From Nitrincola sp048264025 (lineage in GTDB: Bacteria; Pseudomonadota; Gammaproteobacteria; Pseudomonadales; Balneatricaceae), in contig NZ_JBLXDN010000005.1 in assembly GCF_048264025.1 (NCBI RefSeq), forward strand, positions 116,448-180,447: a stretch of DNA of 64,000 nucleotides, read 5' to 3'. The position numbers were made by a program, and so were the translations under genes. A model generated the notes under the pieces. That model did no database searches and was not told the DNA's origin. It worked only from the letters and a program-made list of their open reading frames with translations. Positions 27,598 through 37,158 of this stretch are shown here, piece by piece (the stretch's first letter is position 1; each line of letters starts with the position of its first letter).

Positions 27598-28622
27598 TGC
27601 TTGAGTTGCAAACGCAGGTATCACTGCAGGCGTTAAACAGTTTTGGTTTTAATAGTGTGGCTGAGCGCTATATTGAACTTACGCAACCGGCACAATTACC
27701 CGCACTGATCGATTACTGCCAGGAGCAGGTTTTACCCTGTTTAATCCTGGGTGGCGGGAGTAATCTGGTATTGTCTGCGCGCGTGCCAGGTGTGGTTGCA
27801 CGGGTCAGGCTGCGGGGTATCGAAGTCGTTTCAAGGAGTCAGCAAACTGTTCGTGTGCGTGTTGCGGCTGGGGAGTCTTGGCATGAAACTGTGTCCTGGC
27901 TGCTGGATCAGGGTTTTTATGGCCTGGAAAATCTGGCGCTGATACCCGGTACGGTGGGGGCTTCTCCGGTACAAAATATTGGTGCCTATGGTGTTGAGCT
28001 GAAAGATCGTGTTACAGCCGTTCATGTATACGACACCTTACAAAGTCAATTCACCCAATTGACACCTTCCGAGTGTCAGTTTAGTTACCGCGACAGTCTG
28101 TTCAAGTCAGTCGACCCAGGGCGCTATATCATCACCGCGGTTGAGTTTGAGTTGTTCCTTAACTCTGATCATCTGGTGTTGAATTATCAGGCGCTGCAGG
28201 AAACCTGTGCAACCATAGCCGGCTCTCAGGTTGTAACGCCCAGGCATCTGTTTGACGCGGTGTGTCAACTGCGCCGGAGTAAATTACCCGATCCAGTAAG
28301 GTTGGGTAATGCGGGCAGTTTCTTTAAAAATCCTCACGTAAGTGCTGCTAAGTTTCAGGCGCTCAAGCAGACATTCTCTAATTTGGTTGCCTATCCAGAA
28401 GGTGAGGGTTATAAGCTGGCGGCCGGTTGGCTTATTGAAGCCTGTGGCTGGAAGGGTAAGCATTTTGAGCAGGTGGGAGTGTATGACAGGCAATCACTGG
28501 TTCTGGTGAACCATGGGGGCGGTGATCGAATACAAATCGAAAGCCTGGCGGTACAGATCCAGGATTCAGTGTATAACGCTTTTGGTGTCCGGCTGGAACC
28601 TGAGCCGCGTTACTATCCTTAA
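27597..28622 (+). CDS. murB: MurB, UDP-N-acetylenolpyruvoylglucosamine reductase
   Basis: NADPH-dependent flavoenzyme that makes UDP-MurNAc for peptidoglycan. The 341-residue length and motifs match the E. coli-type (type I) enzyme: NSFGFNSVAERY, LGGGSNLVLS (FAD), IPGTVGASPVQNIGAYG, FSYRDSLFK (catalytic Ser region), GSFFKNP and AAGWLIEACGWKG. The ATG at 27597 shares its A with the kdsB TAA. In Pseudomonas a ptpA gene lies between kdsB and murB; it is absent here. A terminator follows 40 nt downstream. Confidence 0.96.
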   Translation: MLELQTQVSLQALNSFGFNSVAERYIELTQPAQLPALIDYCQEQVLPCLILGGGSNLVLSARVPGVVARVRLRGIEVVSRSQQTVRVRVAAGESWHETVSWLLDQGFYGLENLALIPGTVGASPVQNIGAYGVELKDRVTAVHVYDTLQSQFTQLTPSECQFSYRDSLFKSVDPGRYIITAVEFELFLNSDHLVLNYQALQETCATIAGSQVVTPRHLFDAVCQLRRSKLPDPVRLGNAGSFFKNPHVSAAKFQALKQTFSNLVAYPEGEGYKLAAGWLIEACGWKGKHFEQVGVYDRQSLVLVNHGGGDRIQIESLAVQIQDSVYNAFGVRLEPEPRYYP

Positions 28623-28663
28623 TGTGAGCCATTGACTGGGTAGTAGGGCCGTAGGTATAAAAT

Positions 28664-28695
28664 AAAAAGGGCGGGTATAAAACCCGCCCTTTTTT
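28664..28695. terminator. Bidirectional terminator between murB and rne
   Basis: GGGCGGGT (28669-28676) pairs with ACCCGCCC (28682-28689). The stem is flanked by A's on the left and T's on the right, so it can end transcripts from both convergent genes. Confidence 0.9.
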
Positions 28696-28696
28696 A

Positions 28697-31639
28697 TCAT
28701 GAAGAGCTGCTGTCGCTGCCTTCTTCAGATGGCTGAGCTTGACGCTTCAGTCGAGGATCGTTGGAAGCTCGTCGACTGGGGCGTCGTGGCTGAGGCTTTT
28801 CGGCTTCAGTAGTCTGTTCAGTTTCCGCTGTACCCTGCGTTTCCGGCTGGCTGTCAGCTGCTTCAGTTTTCACTTCGTTGAGCTGGGGTGCCTGTTCTGC
28901 TGTGTCCAGGCTGACTGGTGTTTCCGCAGCCGGAGGTTGTGCAACCTCTTTAGCTATTTCCACGTCAGGGGTTGGCTCTACATCAGCTGTTGGCTCAACG
29001 CCACCTGTTGATGCAACTGTTTCGGCTTCAGCTTCTGTAGCGTCGGCGGTATCAACTACCTGAGAAGTATTACCCTCAGTAGCTTCAGCAGTCATCTCAA
29101 CTTCCGCGGCAACTTCGATAGGCTTCTGAGCCTCAGCAATGGCTGGTGTTTCTGGTGTTTCTACAGAAGCAGCAGGCTCAACTGGGTCAGTCGTTGCCAC
29201 CACCTGGTTTTCTGTCTCTGCAGAAGGTGTTAAGACGTCTTCCTTAGAGATTGTCTGCTCTGTTGTGGTTTCCTGCAGCTCTGTGCTTTCGACCATTTCG
29301 GCTGTTTCAGCAACTGAGGTGACTTCTGCTTTGTTGGGCGCTACATCTTGTTCTTGAATCTGTGGATTCGATGCGGCTTCAACTGTTTCATCAGTTTCAG
29401 TGTCGGCGACAGCCAGCGTACGGTTAGCGTTACGCTCGCCAGTACGACGGCGACGACCACGTTGACGGCTGCGGCTATTATCCGCTTCCGAACGATCTTT
29501 CTCCGCACTGCTATCCGGCTTGTCGGCCGTTACTTCCTGCGGCTGCTCAGTGGTCAGTTCTGTCTCAATAACCGTTTGTTCGGTTGATTCGGCTTTATCC
29601 TGTCGGCGCTTGTCGTTGTTGCGACGGCGACGACGTGGACGTGAAGCGTTTTCATCCTGAGCCGGTTTTTCACCAATCGGTGGCAGGTTCTGTTCCGGTT
29701 CAATGGTGATAACTTCTTCCTGACGCTCATCACGGCTGCGATCACGACGTTTGTCGTTGTCCTTGGGACGACGGCGACGCTTGTCACTCTGCTGAGTCGT
29801 CTGGCGAGAACTAGAGCTCTGTCGGCGACTATCAGGTTCCGAGCGTTTGTTGCGTTCTTCGGCTGGCTTTTGGACAGCAGTCTGTTTCGGGGCCGTATCC
29901 TTTGCTGAGGGTGCCACGAACAACGTTTTCAATGTCGACATCACGCGGCTGGCAAAAGAACTGCCACTGCTAACGGGAGCCTTGGCAGTCGGAGTGCTTG
30001 ATACACTGGTCTGTACTGGCACTTCAGTTGCAACCGGCTGTTTACGCTCAGGTGGCGTGATGGTTTTAACCGCCGCTTCCTCACGTTTTATCGGTTTGCG
30101 GCTGTTGTCATCGGTATCCTGCTGGGGCTCAGGCTTGCTGAAGCTGGTATTGTCTGTTGTCGCAACCGTATGATCATCGCGAAGTCTCACTACTTCATAG
30201 TGAGGCGTTTCCATATTTGGATTGGGTACGATCACAACCTGAACGTCGTGGCGTCGTTCTATCGCATGGACTTCGGCACGCTTTTCATTCAGCAGGAAGG
30301 TCGCCACACTGACCGGCAGAATCGCACGGATCTGTGCGGTGCGATCTTTGGAAGATTCTTCCTCGATCAGTCGCATGATGGATAGAGCCAGTGATCCGGT
30401 ATCGCGAATAACCCCTGTACCATTACAGCGCGGGCAAACACTGCCACGCGTTTCGCTCAGCGAGGGACGTAGACGCTGGCGTGACATTTCCAGCAGGCCG
30501 AAACGTGAAATACGACCCATCTGTACGCGGGCACGATCCACTTTCAACGCATCGCGTAAGCGGTTTTCGACTTCGCGCTGGTTCTTGATCGGGGTCATGT
30601 CGATAAAGTCGATAACGATCAGGCCACCGATATCACGCAGGCGCAACTGGCGGGCAATTTCATCTGCCGCTTCCAGGTTGGTGTTTAATGCTGTTTCTTC
30701 GATATCGCTGCCACGTGTTGCGCGGGCTGAGTTGATATCAATGGAAACCAGGGCTTCGGTTGGATCTATGACAATAGAGCCACCGGAGGGTAATTGGACT
30801 TCACGTTCAAACGCGGTTTCGATCTGACTTTCAATCTGAAAACGGTTAAACAGTGGGGTTTCTTCTTTATACAGTTTGATGCGGCTTTCGAAGGTCGGGA
30901 TAACCTGACGTACGAACTGCAACGCCTGATCATAGACTTCCGGACTATCGATCAGGACTTCACCAATATCAGCACGAAGGTAGTCACGAATGGCGCGGAT
31001 AACCACACCACTTTCCTGGTACACCAGGAAGGGCGCTTTGCGCTGGTTAACTTCGAGGATGGCATCCCAAAGGGTAGTGAGGTAATCAAGGTCCCACTGC
31101 AGCTCTTCGCTGCTGCGACCGATACCGGCGGTGCGAATAATTACGCCCATATTGTCTGGTACGTTCACACCGGACAAGGCTTCCTTGAGCTGTGCACGAT
31201 CATCACCCTCGATGCGGCGGGAGATGCCACCCGCACGTGGGTTGTTTGGCATAAGCACCAAGTAGCGACCGGCCAGACTGATAAAGGTAGTTAACGCCGC
31301 ACCCTTGTTGCCACGCTCTTCTTTATCAACCTGAACAAAAACTTCAGTGCCTTCCTTGACGACTTCACGGATGTTCGGACGTTGTCCGCGTTCCGGAGAT
31401 TTACTGAAGTATTCACGGGAGATCTCTTTTAATGGCAGGAAGCCATGGCGGTCAGCACCGTAATCGACAAAGGCGGCTTCAAGACTGGGTTCAACCCGGG
31501 TGATGCGACCTTTATAGATGTTGGCTTTCTTCTGTTCACGGCTATCAGATTCCATGTCCAGGTCATATAGGCGTTGGCCATCAACAAGCGCAACACGCAC
31601 CTCTTCCGACTGAGTTGCGTTAATCAGCATTCTTTTCAT
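28697..31639 (-). CDS. rne: Ribonuclease E
   Basis: The endoribonuclease that starts mRNA decay and matures rRNA and tRNA; scaffold of the RNA degradosome. It has 980 residues. The S1 domain (GRITRVEPSLEAAFVDYGADRHGF) is near residues 40-60. The catalytic Asp pair lies in VSIDINSARATRG and IVIDFIDM, near residues 300 and 345. The Zn-link is CPRCNGTG near 405. From about residue 500 on the protein is low complexity: Arg-rich blocks, then a long Glu/Thr/Ala/Val-rich stretch, expected to be disordered. I start at MKRMLINATQ (31639), as in known RNase E, not at the upstream frame start. Confidence 0.96.
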   Translation of the reverse strand: MKRMLINATQSEEVRVALVDGQRLYDLDMESDSREQKKANIYKGRITRVEPSLEAAFVDYGADRHGFLPLKEISREYFSKSPERGQRPNIREVVKEGTEVFVQVDKEERGNKGAALTTFISLAGRYLVLMPNNPRAGGISRRIEGDDRAQLKEALSGVNVPDNMGVIIRTAGIGRSSEELQWDLDYLTTLWDAILEVNQRKAPFLVYQESGVVIRAIRDYLRADIGEVLIDSPEVYDQALQFVRQVIPTFESRIKLYKEETPLFNRFQIESQIETAFEREVQLPSGGSIVIDPTEALVSIDINSARATRGSDIEETALNTNLEAADEIARQLRLRDIGGLIVIDFIDMTPIKNQREVENRLRDALKVDRARVQMGRISRFGLLEMSRQRLRPSLSETRGSVCPRCNGTGVIRDTGSLALSIMRLIEEESSKDRTAQIRAILPVSVATFLLNEKRAEVHAIERRHDVQVVIVPNPNMETPHYEVVRLRDDHTVATTDNTSFSKPEPQQDTDDNSRKPIKREEAAVKTITPPERKQPVATEVPVQTSVSSTPTAKAPVSSGSSFASRVMSTLKTLFVAPSAKDTAPKQTAVQKPAEERNKRSEPDSRRQSSSSRQTTQQSDKRRRRPKDNDKRRDRSRDERQEEVITIEPEQNLPPIGEKPAQDENASRPRRRRRNNDKRRQDKAESTEQTVIETELTTEQPQEVTADKPDSSAEKDRSEADNSRSRQRGRRRRTGERNANRTLAVADTETDETVEAASNPQIQEQDVAPNKAEVTSVAETAEMVESTELQETTTEQTISKEDVLTPSAETENQVVATTDPVEPAASVETPETPAIAEAQKPIEVAAEVEMTAEATEGNTSQVVDTADATEAEAETVASTGGVEPTADVEPTPDVEIAKEVAQPPAAETPVSLDTAEQAPQLNEVKTEAADSQPETQGTAETEQTTEAEKPQPRRPSRRASNDPRLKRQAQPSEEGSDSSSS

Positions 31640-32106
31640 GTTGTTATGCGTTCTCAAAAACGTAACGCATTGCACCCCGTTAGCTTTGAGCCTAGCGGGT
31701 GTAAGTAAAGTCCAGTCTTTGTGACCGGCTGTCGCTATCGGCGAATGCAGCCGCAGGGCAGACAGTGTCTGCCAAACATGTCGGCGGTGAAGGAAACGTT
31801 AACCAATGTGGTTATTCTGTATGCCTTGTGTCTGCGTTTAAGCAGTTTCCGGGTTAACGTGCATCTTCACCTCCAACCGGACCCTCGCTCTTGCAAAGGT
31901 GGTGAAAGCGTTACTTCAAATTCTGTTTTAATTTCAAATGAAATCAGTTAATGCTACTTGCACAAAGGCAACGATGGATTGAAAAGTTCAGATATAAACG
32001 TCACCGGTTGCCCTGATTCGAAAATAGCTAAAGCCAACGGCCAGCAGCATCGGTAGAATATATCAGTAAAGTATGACCGCATCAATCAGTGAGATCGAAT
32101 CAGGAT
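31640..32106. other. rne/rluC divergent region with long rne leader
   Basis: About 465 nt with no gene. Near the rne start the sequence folds as CACCCCGTTAG/CTAGCGGGTG (31673-31701), and further up GGCAGACA-G-TGTCTGCC (31757-31773) is a perfect hairpin. In E. coli the rne 5' UTR is long and folds into hairpins through which RNase E controls its own mRNA; the layout here would allow the same. I could not place promoters with confidence. Confidence 0.55.
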
Positions 32107-33075
32107 ATGCCAGATACCAAAGAACAAGCCCCGCGCCCGAGTGTACGCTTCATTACTGTTGCCGATGACAGGGATGGGCAGCGCATTGATAACTTTTTAC
32201 GCACCGAGCTCAAAGGAGTGCCAAAAACACTGCTATATAGAATACTGCGTAAAGGTGAAATTCGCGTTAACAAAAAGCGTGTTAAGCCTGACTATAAGCT
32301 TAATGCCGGAGATGAGTTGCGTATTCCGCCTATTCGAATCCCGGAACAGAATGAACCCGTACCTGTAGGGCGCAGTCTGGCCGAGCATCTGGAGTCAGCC
32401 GTGCTTTATGAAACCGATGCGCTGATTGTTATGAATAAACCATCCGGGTTGGCTGTGCACGGGGGGAGCGGTATCAATAACGGTTTAATTGAAGCGTTAC
32501 GGCAGATACGCCCCCAGGCACGTTTTCTTGAGTTGGTCCATCGGCTTGATAGAGATACGTCTGGCTGCATTATGGTGGCAAAGAAGCGCAGTATGTTGCG
32601 TTATTTGCATGAAGGCTTGCGTGAAAAGCGTATTCATAAGGTTTATCACGCCCTTGTCAGTGGTAAATGGCCTAACCGGCGTCAGCGCATCAATGCACCT
32701 TTGTTGCGGGATGAGTTGAAATCCGGAGAGCGGATTGTGCGGGTGCAGCCAGAGGGTAAAGAGTCCATTACTGATTTTCAGGTGTTACGTCGTTTTGGTG
32801 ATCTGGCCACTTTGGTTGAAGCTTGCCCTTTAACCGGACGTACCCATCAGATTCGTGTTCATAGTCAGTTTAGCGGCTATCCTATTATTGGTGATGTTAA
32901 ATACGGTGTTGATGCAACCAATGCCCAGATGCGCTCAATGGGGCTGAAACGGTTGATGTTGCATGCAGCGGAACTCAGGTTGACCTTGCCCGATGGCGAG
33001 CTGTTGAAGGTCCAGGCAGAGTACGATACAGAAATGGCCCAGGCTATAGATACGCTGGTTAACGCAACCGCTTGA
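32107..33075 (+). CDS. rluC: RluC, 23S rRNA pseudouridine synthase
   Basis: Makes pseudouridines at 955, 2504 and 2580 of 23S rRNA (E. coli numbering). It has an N-terminal S4 domain (GQRIDNFLRTELKGVPKTLLYRILRKGEIRVNKKR) written here in family form, and the catalytic motif LVHRLDRDTSGC, then GRTHQIRVH. The length is 322 residues from the ATG at 32107; an in-frame GTG at 32089 would add six residues. Neither has a clear ribosome-binding site at good spacing, so the exact start is uncertain. It is divergent from rne, the usual order. Confidence 0.92.
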   Translation: MPDTKEQAPRPSVRFITVADDRDGQRIDNFLRTELKGVPKTLLYRILRKGEIRVNKKRVKPDYKLNAGDELRIPPIRIPEQNEPVPVGRSLAEHLESAVLYETDALIVMNKPSGLAVHGGSGINNGLIEALRQIRPQARFLELVHRLDRDTSGCIMVAKKRSMLRYLHEGLREKRIHKVYHALVSGKWPNRRQRINAPLLRDELKSGERIVRVQPEGKESITDFQVLRRFGDLATLVEACPLTGRTHQIRVHSQFSGYPIIGDVKYGVDATNAQMRSMGLKRLMLHAAELRLTLPDGELLKVQAEYDTEMAQAIDTLVNATA

Positions 33076-33108
33076 TCAATAGTGAGGTGCTAAGCAAGGA
33101 GAGTTCAG

Positions 33109-34719
33109 ATGTTAACTATGCGTACACGGATGCTGGGGTTAATTGGTGCATTAATTGCCCTGATGCTGGGTATGCAGGGACTGTATCTCAACTTTAGCAA
33201 GGCTGATCTTCTGAGTGAGCAAATGGGCTTGCGTGCATTGAGTGTAGCCAAGACAGTTGCGGTAATACCTGAGTTGATCGCCGCTTTTGATGCCCCTGAT
33301 CCAGCCGCAATTATTCAGCCGATCGCTGAGCGTATTCGACTGGAGACTGGTGCTGAGTATGTCGTGGTGGGTAATCGCGATGAGGTGCGTTACTCGCACC
33401 CTGTACCTGAGCGGCTCGGGAAGAAAATGGTGGGTAGTGATAATGAGCCTGCCTTGCTCTATGGTGAATCTTATATTTCCTTCGCAACCGGTACGCTTGG
33501 AGAAGCTATGCGGGGGAAGACTCCCGTCAGGGATACTCAGGGAAATATTATCGGTGTTGTCTCTGTTGGTTTTTTAGTGGATCAGGTGTCTGAGGATGTA
33601 GGCCGTTCGCTGTATTTGGGGTGGCTGATGATTGCGACTTCAGTGGTGCTGGGGCTGGTAGGTGCTGTGTGGATCTCAGCGCATATCAAACGACTTATCC
33701 TGGGTCTTGAACCGCACGAAATAGCAAGATTAATCAATGAGAAAGAAGCGATACTTCAGTCAATACATGAAGGTATTGTTGCGGTGAATCGTGATGGTCG
33801 TATTACACTGTTAAATCAGTCGGCGCAACGCACACTTGGCATCAGTGGACACCATGAGTTTCAAGGTATGCCAGTGGATGAGTTAGTGCCGCATTCTCGT
33901 CTTCAGGATGTATTAACCAGTGGTAAACGCCAGTTTGATCAGGAGCTTTGGATAGGCGATACCCTGGTTGTTGTGAATCGCGTGCCCATTTTTAACCCTC
34001 AGGGAGAGGTGGATGGCGCCGTGTCGACTTTCCGCAGTCAGCAAGAAATCCGTGAATTGTATGCGGCACTGAAGCAGGTTAATGCGGATGCTGATCTGCT
34101 TCGAGAACAGGCGCATGAGTTTTCTAATCGACTCTATACAATTTCGGGTTTGCTGCAGTTGGGGAAAATTGATGAAGCATTGGCATTGATTCATCAGGAG
34201 GGGCAGCTCGAGCAGGACCAGGTGCGCTTTGTACTGCAGCATCTTAATAACCCGGTTTTAGGTGCCATGCTGTTATCAAAAATGAATCAGGCTCGCCTGC
34301 GGCATATTCAATTTGAAATGGATAACAGCAGTTCGCTGGATAGCAGTCTGCATCTTCAGGCTCAGGACGCCTTGCTCAAAATTCTCAGCAATTTAATTGA
34401 TAATGCATTTGATGCGGCTCAGGAAAAAGCTGATACCACTCCAAAGGTACGTTTGTTTTTTACTGATCTGGGTGAGCAGCTATTGATCGAGGTTGAGGAC
34501 AATGGACCAGGCGTAGAGCCGGAAGCGCTGGAGCAGCTGATCCGGCAGGGTTATTCAACTAAATCAGGCACTCATGGTGGAATTGGCCTAGCCTTAGTTA
34601 AACGTATAGTCGATAGATATGCGGGTAATATCTATCTTGAAGAAGGGGAGCTTGGGGGGGCTTGTTTTGTTGTGACACTGGAAAAAGCCCTGATCAGTAT
34701 TACAGATGCGACAGGATAA
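33109..34719 (+). CDS. CitA/DcuS-type sensor histidine kinase
   Basis: A membrane sensor of the CitA/DcuS family, with 536 residues. The first helix is near residues 8-25, then a periplasmic PAS-like sensor with VVVGNRDEVRYSHPVPERLG and VGFLVDQV, a second helix near 170-190 (WLMIATSVVLGLVGAVW), a cytoplasmic PAS (INEKEAILQSIHEGIVAVN), and the phospho-acceptor block LREQAHEFSNRLYTISGL typical of this family. The ATPase has N-box NLIDNAFDAAQ, DNGPGV and GGIGLALVKRIVDRY. AAGGAG lies 7 nt before the ATG. The next genes suggest it senses a tri- or dicarboxylate; that is inference from context. Confidence 0.92.
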   Translation: MLTMRTRMLGLIGALIALMLGMQGLYLNFSKADLLSEQMGLRALSVAKTVAVIPELIAAFDAPDPAAIIQPIAERIRLETGAEYVVVGNRDEVRYSHPVPERLGKKMVGSDNEPALLYGESYISFATGTLGEAMRGKTPVRDTQGNIIGVVSVGFLVDQVSEDVGRSLYLGWLMIATSVVLGLVGAVWISAHIKRLILGLEPHEIARLINEKEAILQSIHEGIVAVNRDGRITLLNQSAQRTLGISGHHEFQGMPVDELVPHSRLQDVLTSGKRQFDQELWIGDTLVVVNRVPIFNPQGEVDGAVSTFRSQQEIRELYAALKQVNADADLLREQAHEFSNRLYTISGLLQLGKIDEALALIHQEGQLEQDQVRFVLQHLNNPVLGAMLLSKMNQARLRHIQFEMDNSSSLDSSLHLQAQDALLKILSNLIDNAFDAAQEKADTTPKVRLFFTDLGEQLLIEVEDNGPGVEPEALEQLIRQGYSTKSGTHGGIGLALVKRIVDRYAGNIYLEEGELGGACFVVTLEKALISITDATG

Positions 34720-34721
34720 AA

Positions 34722-35405
34722 ATGACAATGTACCGTGTGCTGATTATTGAGGATGATTTTCGCGTGGCTGATATTAATCGGCAGTTTATTGACCAGGCGG
34801 ATGGGTTTGCTGTGGTAGGTATATGCCATACCGCGAGTGAGGCGCTGGTGTTTTTGGAGCAGCAGGAAGTCTTGCCGGATCTGGTTTTGTTGGATGCCTA
34901 TATACCGGATGTCAAAGGGCTTGAGTTGTTATGGGAGCTACGTCGACGCTTTCGGACCCTGGATATCGTCATGGTAACGGCCGCAAAAGAAGTTGAAACC
35001 ATTCAGGAAGCGCTACGTGGTGGGGTTTTTGATTATCTTATTAAGCCGATAGAAAGTAGTCGGATGATGCAGATGCTGAAGCGCTTTCGTGATGAAAGGG
35101 TCTTGATGGGTCGACATACTGAACTTGATCAGTCAGTGCTGGATAGGGCATTGATTCGCAACGAGTACTCTCAAGTAGAGGGAAGCCGTCTACCCAAGGG
35201 GATTGATCCACTTACGCTGGAGAGAGTTAAGGGTGGCTTGGACGCACGTGTTGCACAAACAGCCAGCTCGCTGGCACAACAGACGGGTGTCAGTCGTTCA
35301 ACTGCAAGGCGCTATCTAGAGTTTCTTGTGGCACAGGGTGAAGTGAAGGCTGAGTTGGATTATGGCGAGGTGGGGCGCCCGGAACGGCGTTATTCGCTAG
35401 GTTAA
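34722..35405 (+). CDS. CitB/DcuR-type response regulator
   Basis: A 227-residue DNA-binding response regulator, cognate to the kinase two bases upstream. The receiver domain shows IIEDDFRVADIN (acidic pocket), the phospho-acceptor Asp in LVLLDAYIPDVKG, VMVTAAKE and the Lys in DYLIKPIE. The C-terminal helix-turn-helix is QQTGVSRSTARRYLEFLV. I chose the ATG at 34722, with AGGA five bases upstream; a second ATG follows two codons on. The final codons form part of a terminator palindrome. Confidence 0.92.
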   Translation: MTMYRVLIIEDDFRVADINRQFIDQADGFAVVGICHTASEALVFLEQQEVLPDLVLLDAYIPDVKGLELLWELRRRFRTLDIVMVTAAKEVETIQEALRGGVFDYLIKPIESSRMMQMLKRFRDERVLMGRHTELDQSVLDRALIRNEYSQVEGSRLPKGIDPLTLERVKGGLDARVAQTASSLAQQTGVSRSTARRYLEFLVAQGEVKAELDYGEVGRPERRYSLG

Positions 35406-35420
35406 CCTAGCGGGTTTTTT
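35395..35420 (+). terminator. Terminator overlapping the response-regulator stop
   Basis: CGCTAGGTTAACCTAGCG (35395-35412) is a perfect palindrome containing the TAA stop, followed by GG and six T's. It separates the regulators from tctCBA. Confidence 0.8.
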
Positions 35421-35558
35421 CTGGTGCGTGAGCAAAATGAACAAAATGCCATTTATGCTGCTTTTATCAATTATGATCAGAAGGTTGTGAGCGCCTAGGG
35501 AGCTAATTAGATTAATCCGTGGTTATTCATAAAATGATAAGAAACAATGGAGCACTCT

Positions 35559-36557
35559 ATGAAATCCCTATTGAAACACCCCCTCAAAACCCTTGCGTTG
35601 ATGGGTACTGCACTCACCCTGTCTGCGGGTGTCATTGGCAGCGCGGTAGCGGCTGACTGGACACCATCGCGTGCTGTTGAGTTTGTAGCTCCCGCTAACC
35701 CTGGTGGTGGTTGGGATACACTGGTCAGAACAGCCGCTAATGTAATACGTACAGAAGGCCTGGCTGATCAGAATTTTGCTGCAATCAATGTTCCTGGCGG
35801 TGGTGGTGCCGTAGCCTGGGCTCAGATAGCTCGCGATAATGGCAATGATCACAAACTATTTGCCACTAGCCCTCCAATCATACTGGTGCCTTTGGCAGGA
35901 ACTTCGCGTTTCAACCATACTGACTTTACTCCTGTAGCCCGTCTGATTACTGATTACTCCATTGTTCTAGTAGGTAAGGATTCACCTTATCAAACCATCA
36001 ACGAATTACTTGAAGCGATTGGCGAAAATCCGCGCTTAAGTGTCGGTGGTGGCTCGGCAGCAGGCTCAATGGACCATATCTCCATAGCGGGTGCGGCCGC
36101 AGCCGCTGGAATCAATGCGGCGTCTGTTAACTACATTGCCTTTTCTGGTGGTGGTGAAGCTATGACCAGCTTGCTAGGTGGGCATGTTGAAGCGGTGATT
36201 ACCGGTGCCGGTGAAGCGGCTGCACAGTTGGAAGGTGGTGAGATACGTGCACTGGGGGTTTCATCACCAGAGCGAATTGCCGGTCTGGATGTACCAACTT
36301 ACAAAGAACAGGGCTTGGATTACACCTTCGATATCTGGCGGGGTGTGATGGCACCGAAGGATATCTCTGAAGAAGCACTGCGCTACTATGAAGATCTGTT
36401 TGCCAAAATGATGGAAACTGATGACTGGAAAGAGGCCACAGAGCGCCTTGGTTGGTTGGACGCGTATCAGAACAGCGAAGAGTTTGGAGCGTTTCTGGAT
36501 ACGCAGCTGACACAGTTTAGAGCAGTTCTGGGCGAATTAGGGCTGCTGCGCAACTAA
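35559..36557 (+). CDS. tctC: TctC-type tricarboxylate-binding protein
   Basis: The periplasmic solute receptor (Bug family) of a tripartite tricarboxylate transporter. It has 332 residues with a signal peptide ending at GSAVA-ADW. The first strand-loop RAVEFVAPANPGGGWDTLVR and the second loop INVPGGGGAVAWAQIA are the two carboxylate-binding loops of the family. I chose the ATG at 35559, with GGAG six bases upstream, rather than 35547. It is first of tctCBA, the order in Salmonella. Confidence 0.94.
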   Translation: MKSLLKHPLKTLALMGTALTLSAGVIGSAVAADWTPSRAVEFVAPANPGGGWDTLVRTAANVIRTEGLADQNFAAINVPGGGGAVAWAQIARDNGNDHKLFATSPPIILVPLAGTSRFNHTDFTPVARLITDYSIVLVGKDSPYQTINELLEAIGENPRLSVGGGSAAGSMDHISIAGAAAAAGINAASVNYIAFSGGGEAMTSLLGGHVEAVITGAGEAAAQLEGGEIRALGVSSPERIAGLDVPTYKEQGLDYTFDIWRGVMAPKDISEEALRYYEDLFAKMMETDDWKEATERLGWLDAYQNSEEFGAFLDTQLTQFRAVLGELGLLRN

Positions 36558-36636
36558 ATCACCTTATTAATATTGCCAGCGTTGACTGCAGAGCATTGTG
36601 GTCAGCGCATTTATCTGACGTATATAGGGTGACTTT

Positions 36637-37125
36637 ATGGCACGTGTAACTACTAATCAATTAATCGGAATAATCCTGTTAATCTTTTCTCTGGGTTATA
36701 TTTGGATGGCCTTTCAGATTCCAGTATTTCCTATTCCGCGTCCAGTCGATTCTGACGCTTTCCCCAAAATGCTGGGGGCTGGGTTACTGGTATTATCTCT
36801 ACTGCTTATGTTCGAAAAACAAGCGCAACCCAATGAAGATGCTTCTGATGATTCAGAGCCTGCACCAGAAAAATCGGCATTTACGAAGCGGCCTGCTGTG
36901 CAAGTGATGGGCACGTCTGTGGCTGTTCTGGCTTATGCGTTGTTGATTGAGCCTTTGGGTTTCTTGTTATCCTCTGTGTTGCTTGGATTTGGGTTGGCCT
37001 ATTGGTTTGGATATCGCCAGCACTGGATCAATCTGCTAACAACCGGCGGCGTCGTCCTGGTTCTTTACCTGCTGATGAATAAGGTCATGGGAATCTACCT
37101 GCCTCAGGGTGTGTTGCCCTTTTAA
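36637..37125 (+). CDS. tctB: TctB-type small membrane subunit
   Basis: The small integral membrane subunit of the tripartite tricarboxylate transporter. It has 162 residues and about four helices: near 8-26, then VDSDAFPKMLGAGLLVLSLLLMF, and two at the C-terminal end (VLAYALLIEPLGFLLSSVLLG, LLTTGGVVLVLYLLMNKV). The acidic stretch between helices 2 and 3 is typical. It lies between tctC and tctA in one transcript. Confidence 0.92.
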   Translation: MARVTTNQLIGIILLIFSLGYIWMAFQIPVFPIPRPVDSDAFPKMLGAGLLVLSLLLMFEKQAQPNEDASDDSEPAPEKSAFTKRPAVQVMGTSVAVLAYALLIEPLGFLLSSVLLGFGLAYWFGYRQHWINLLTTGGVVLVLYLLMNKVMGIYLPQGVLPF

Positions 37126-37158
37126 TGCTTACAAGTTCAGATAATAAGAAGGTCTCTC

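Noticed and set aside
27590..27600. Missing ptpA between kdsB and murB
   Set aside because: Loss or absence of this gene at this place is common and not informative alone.
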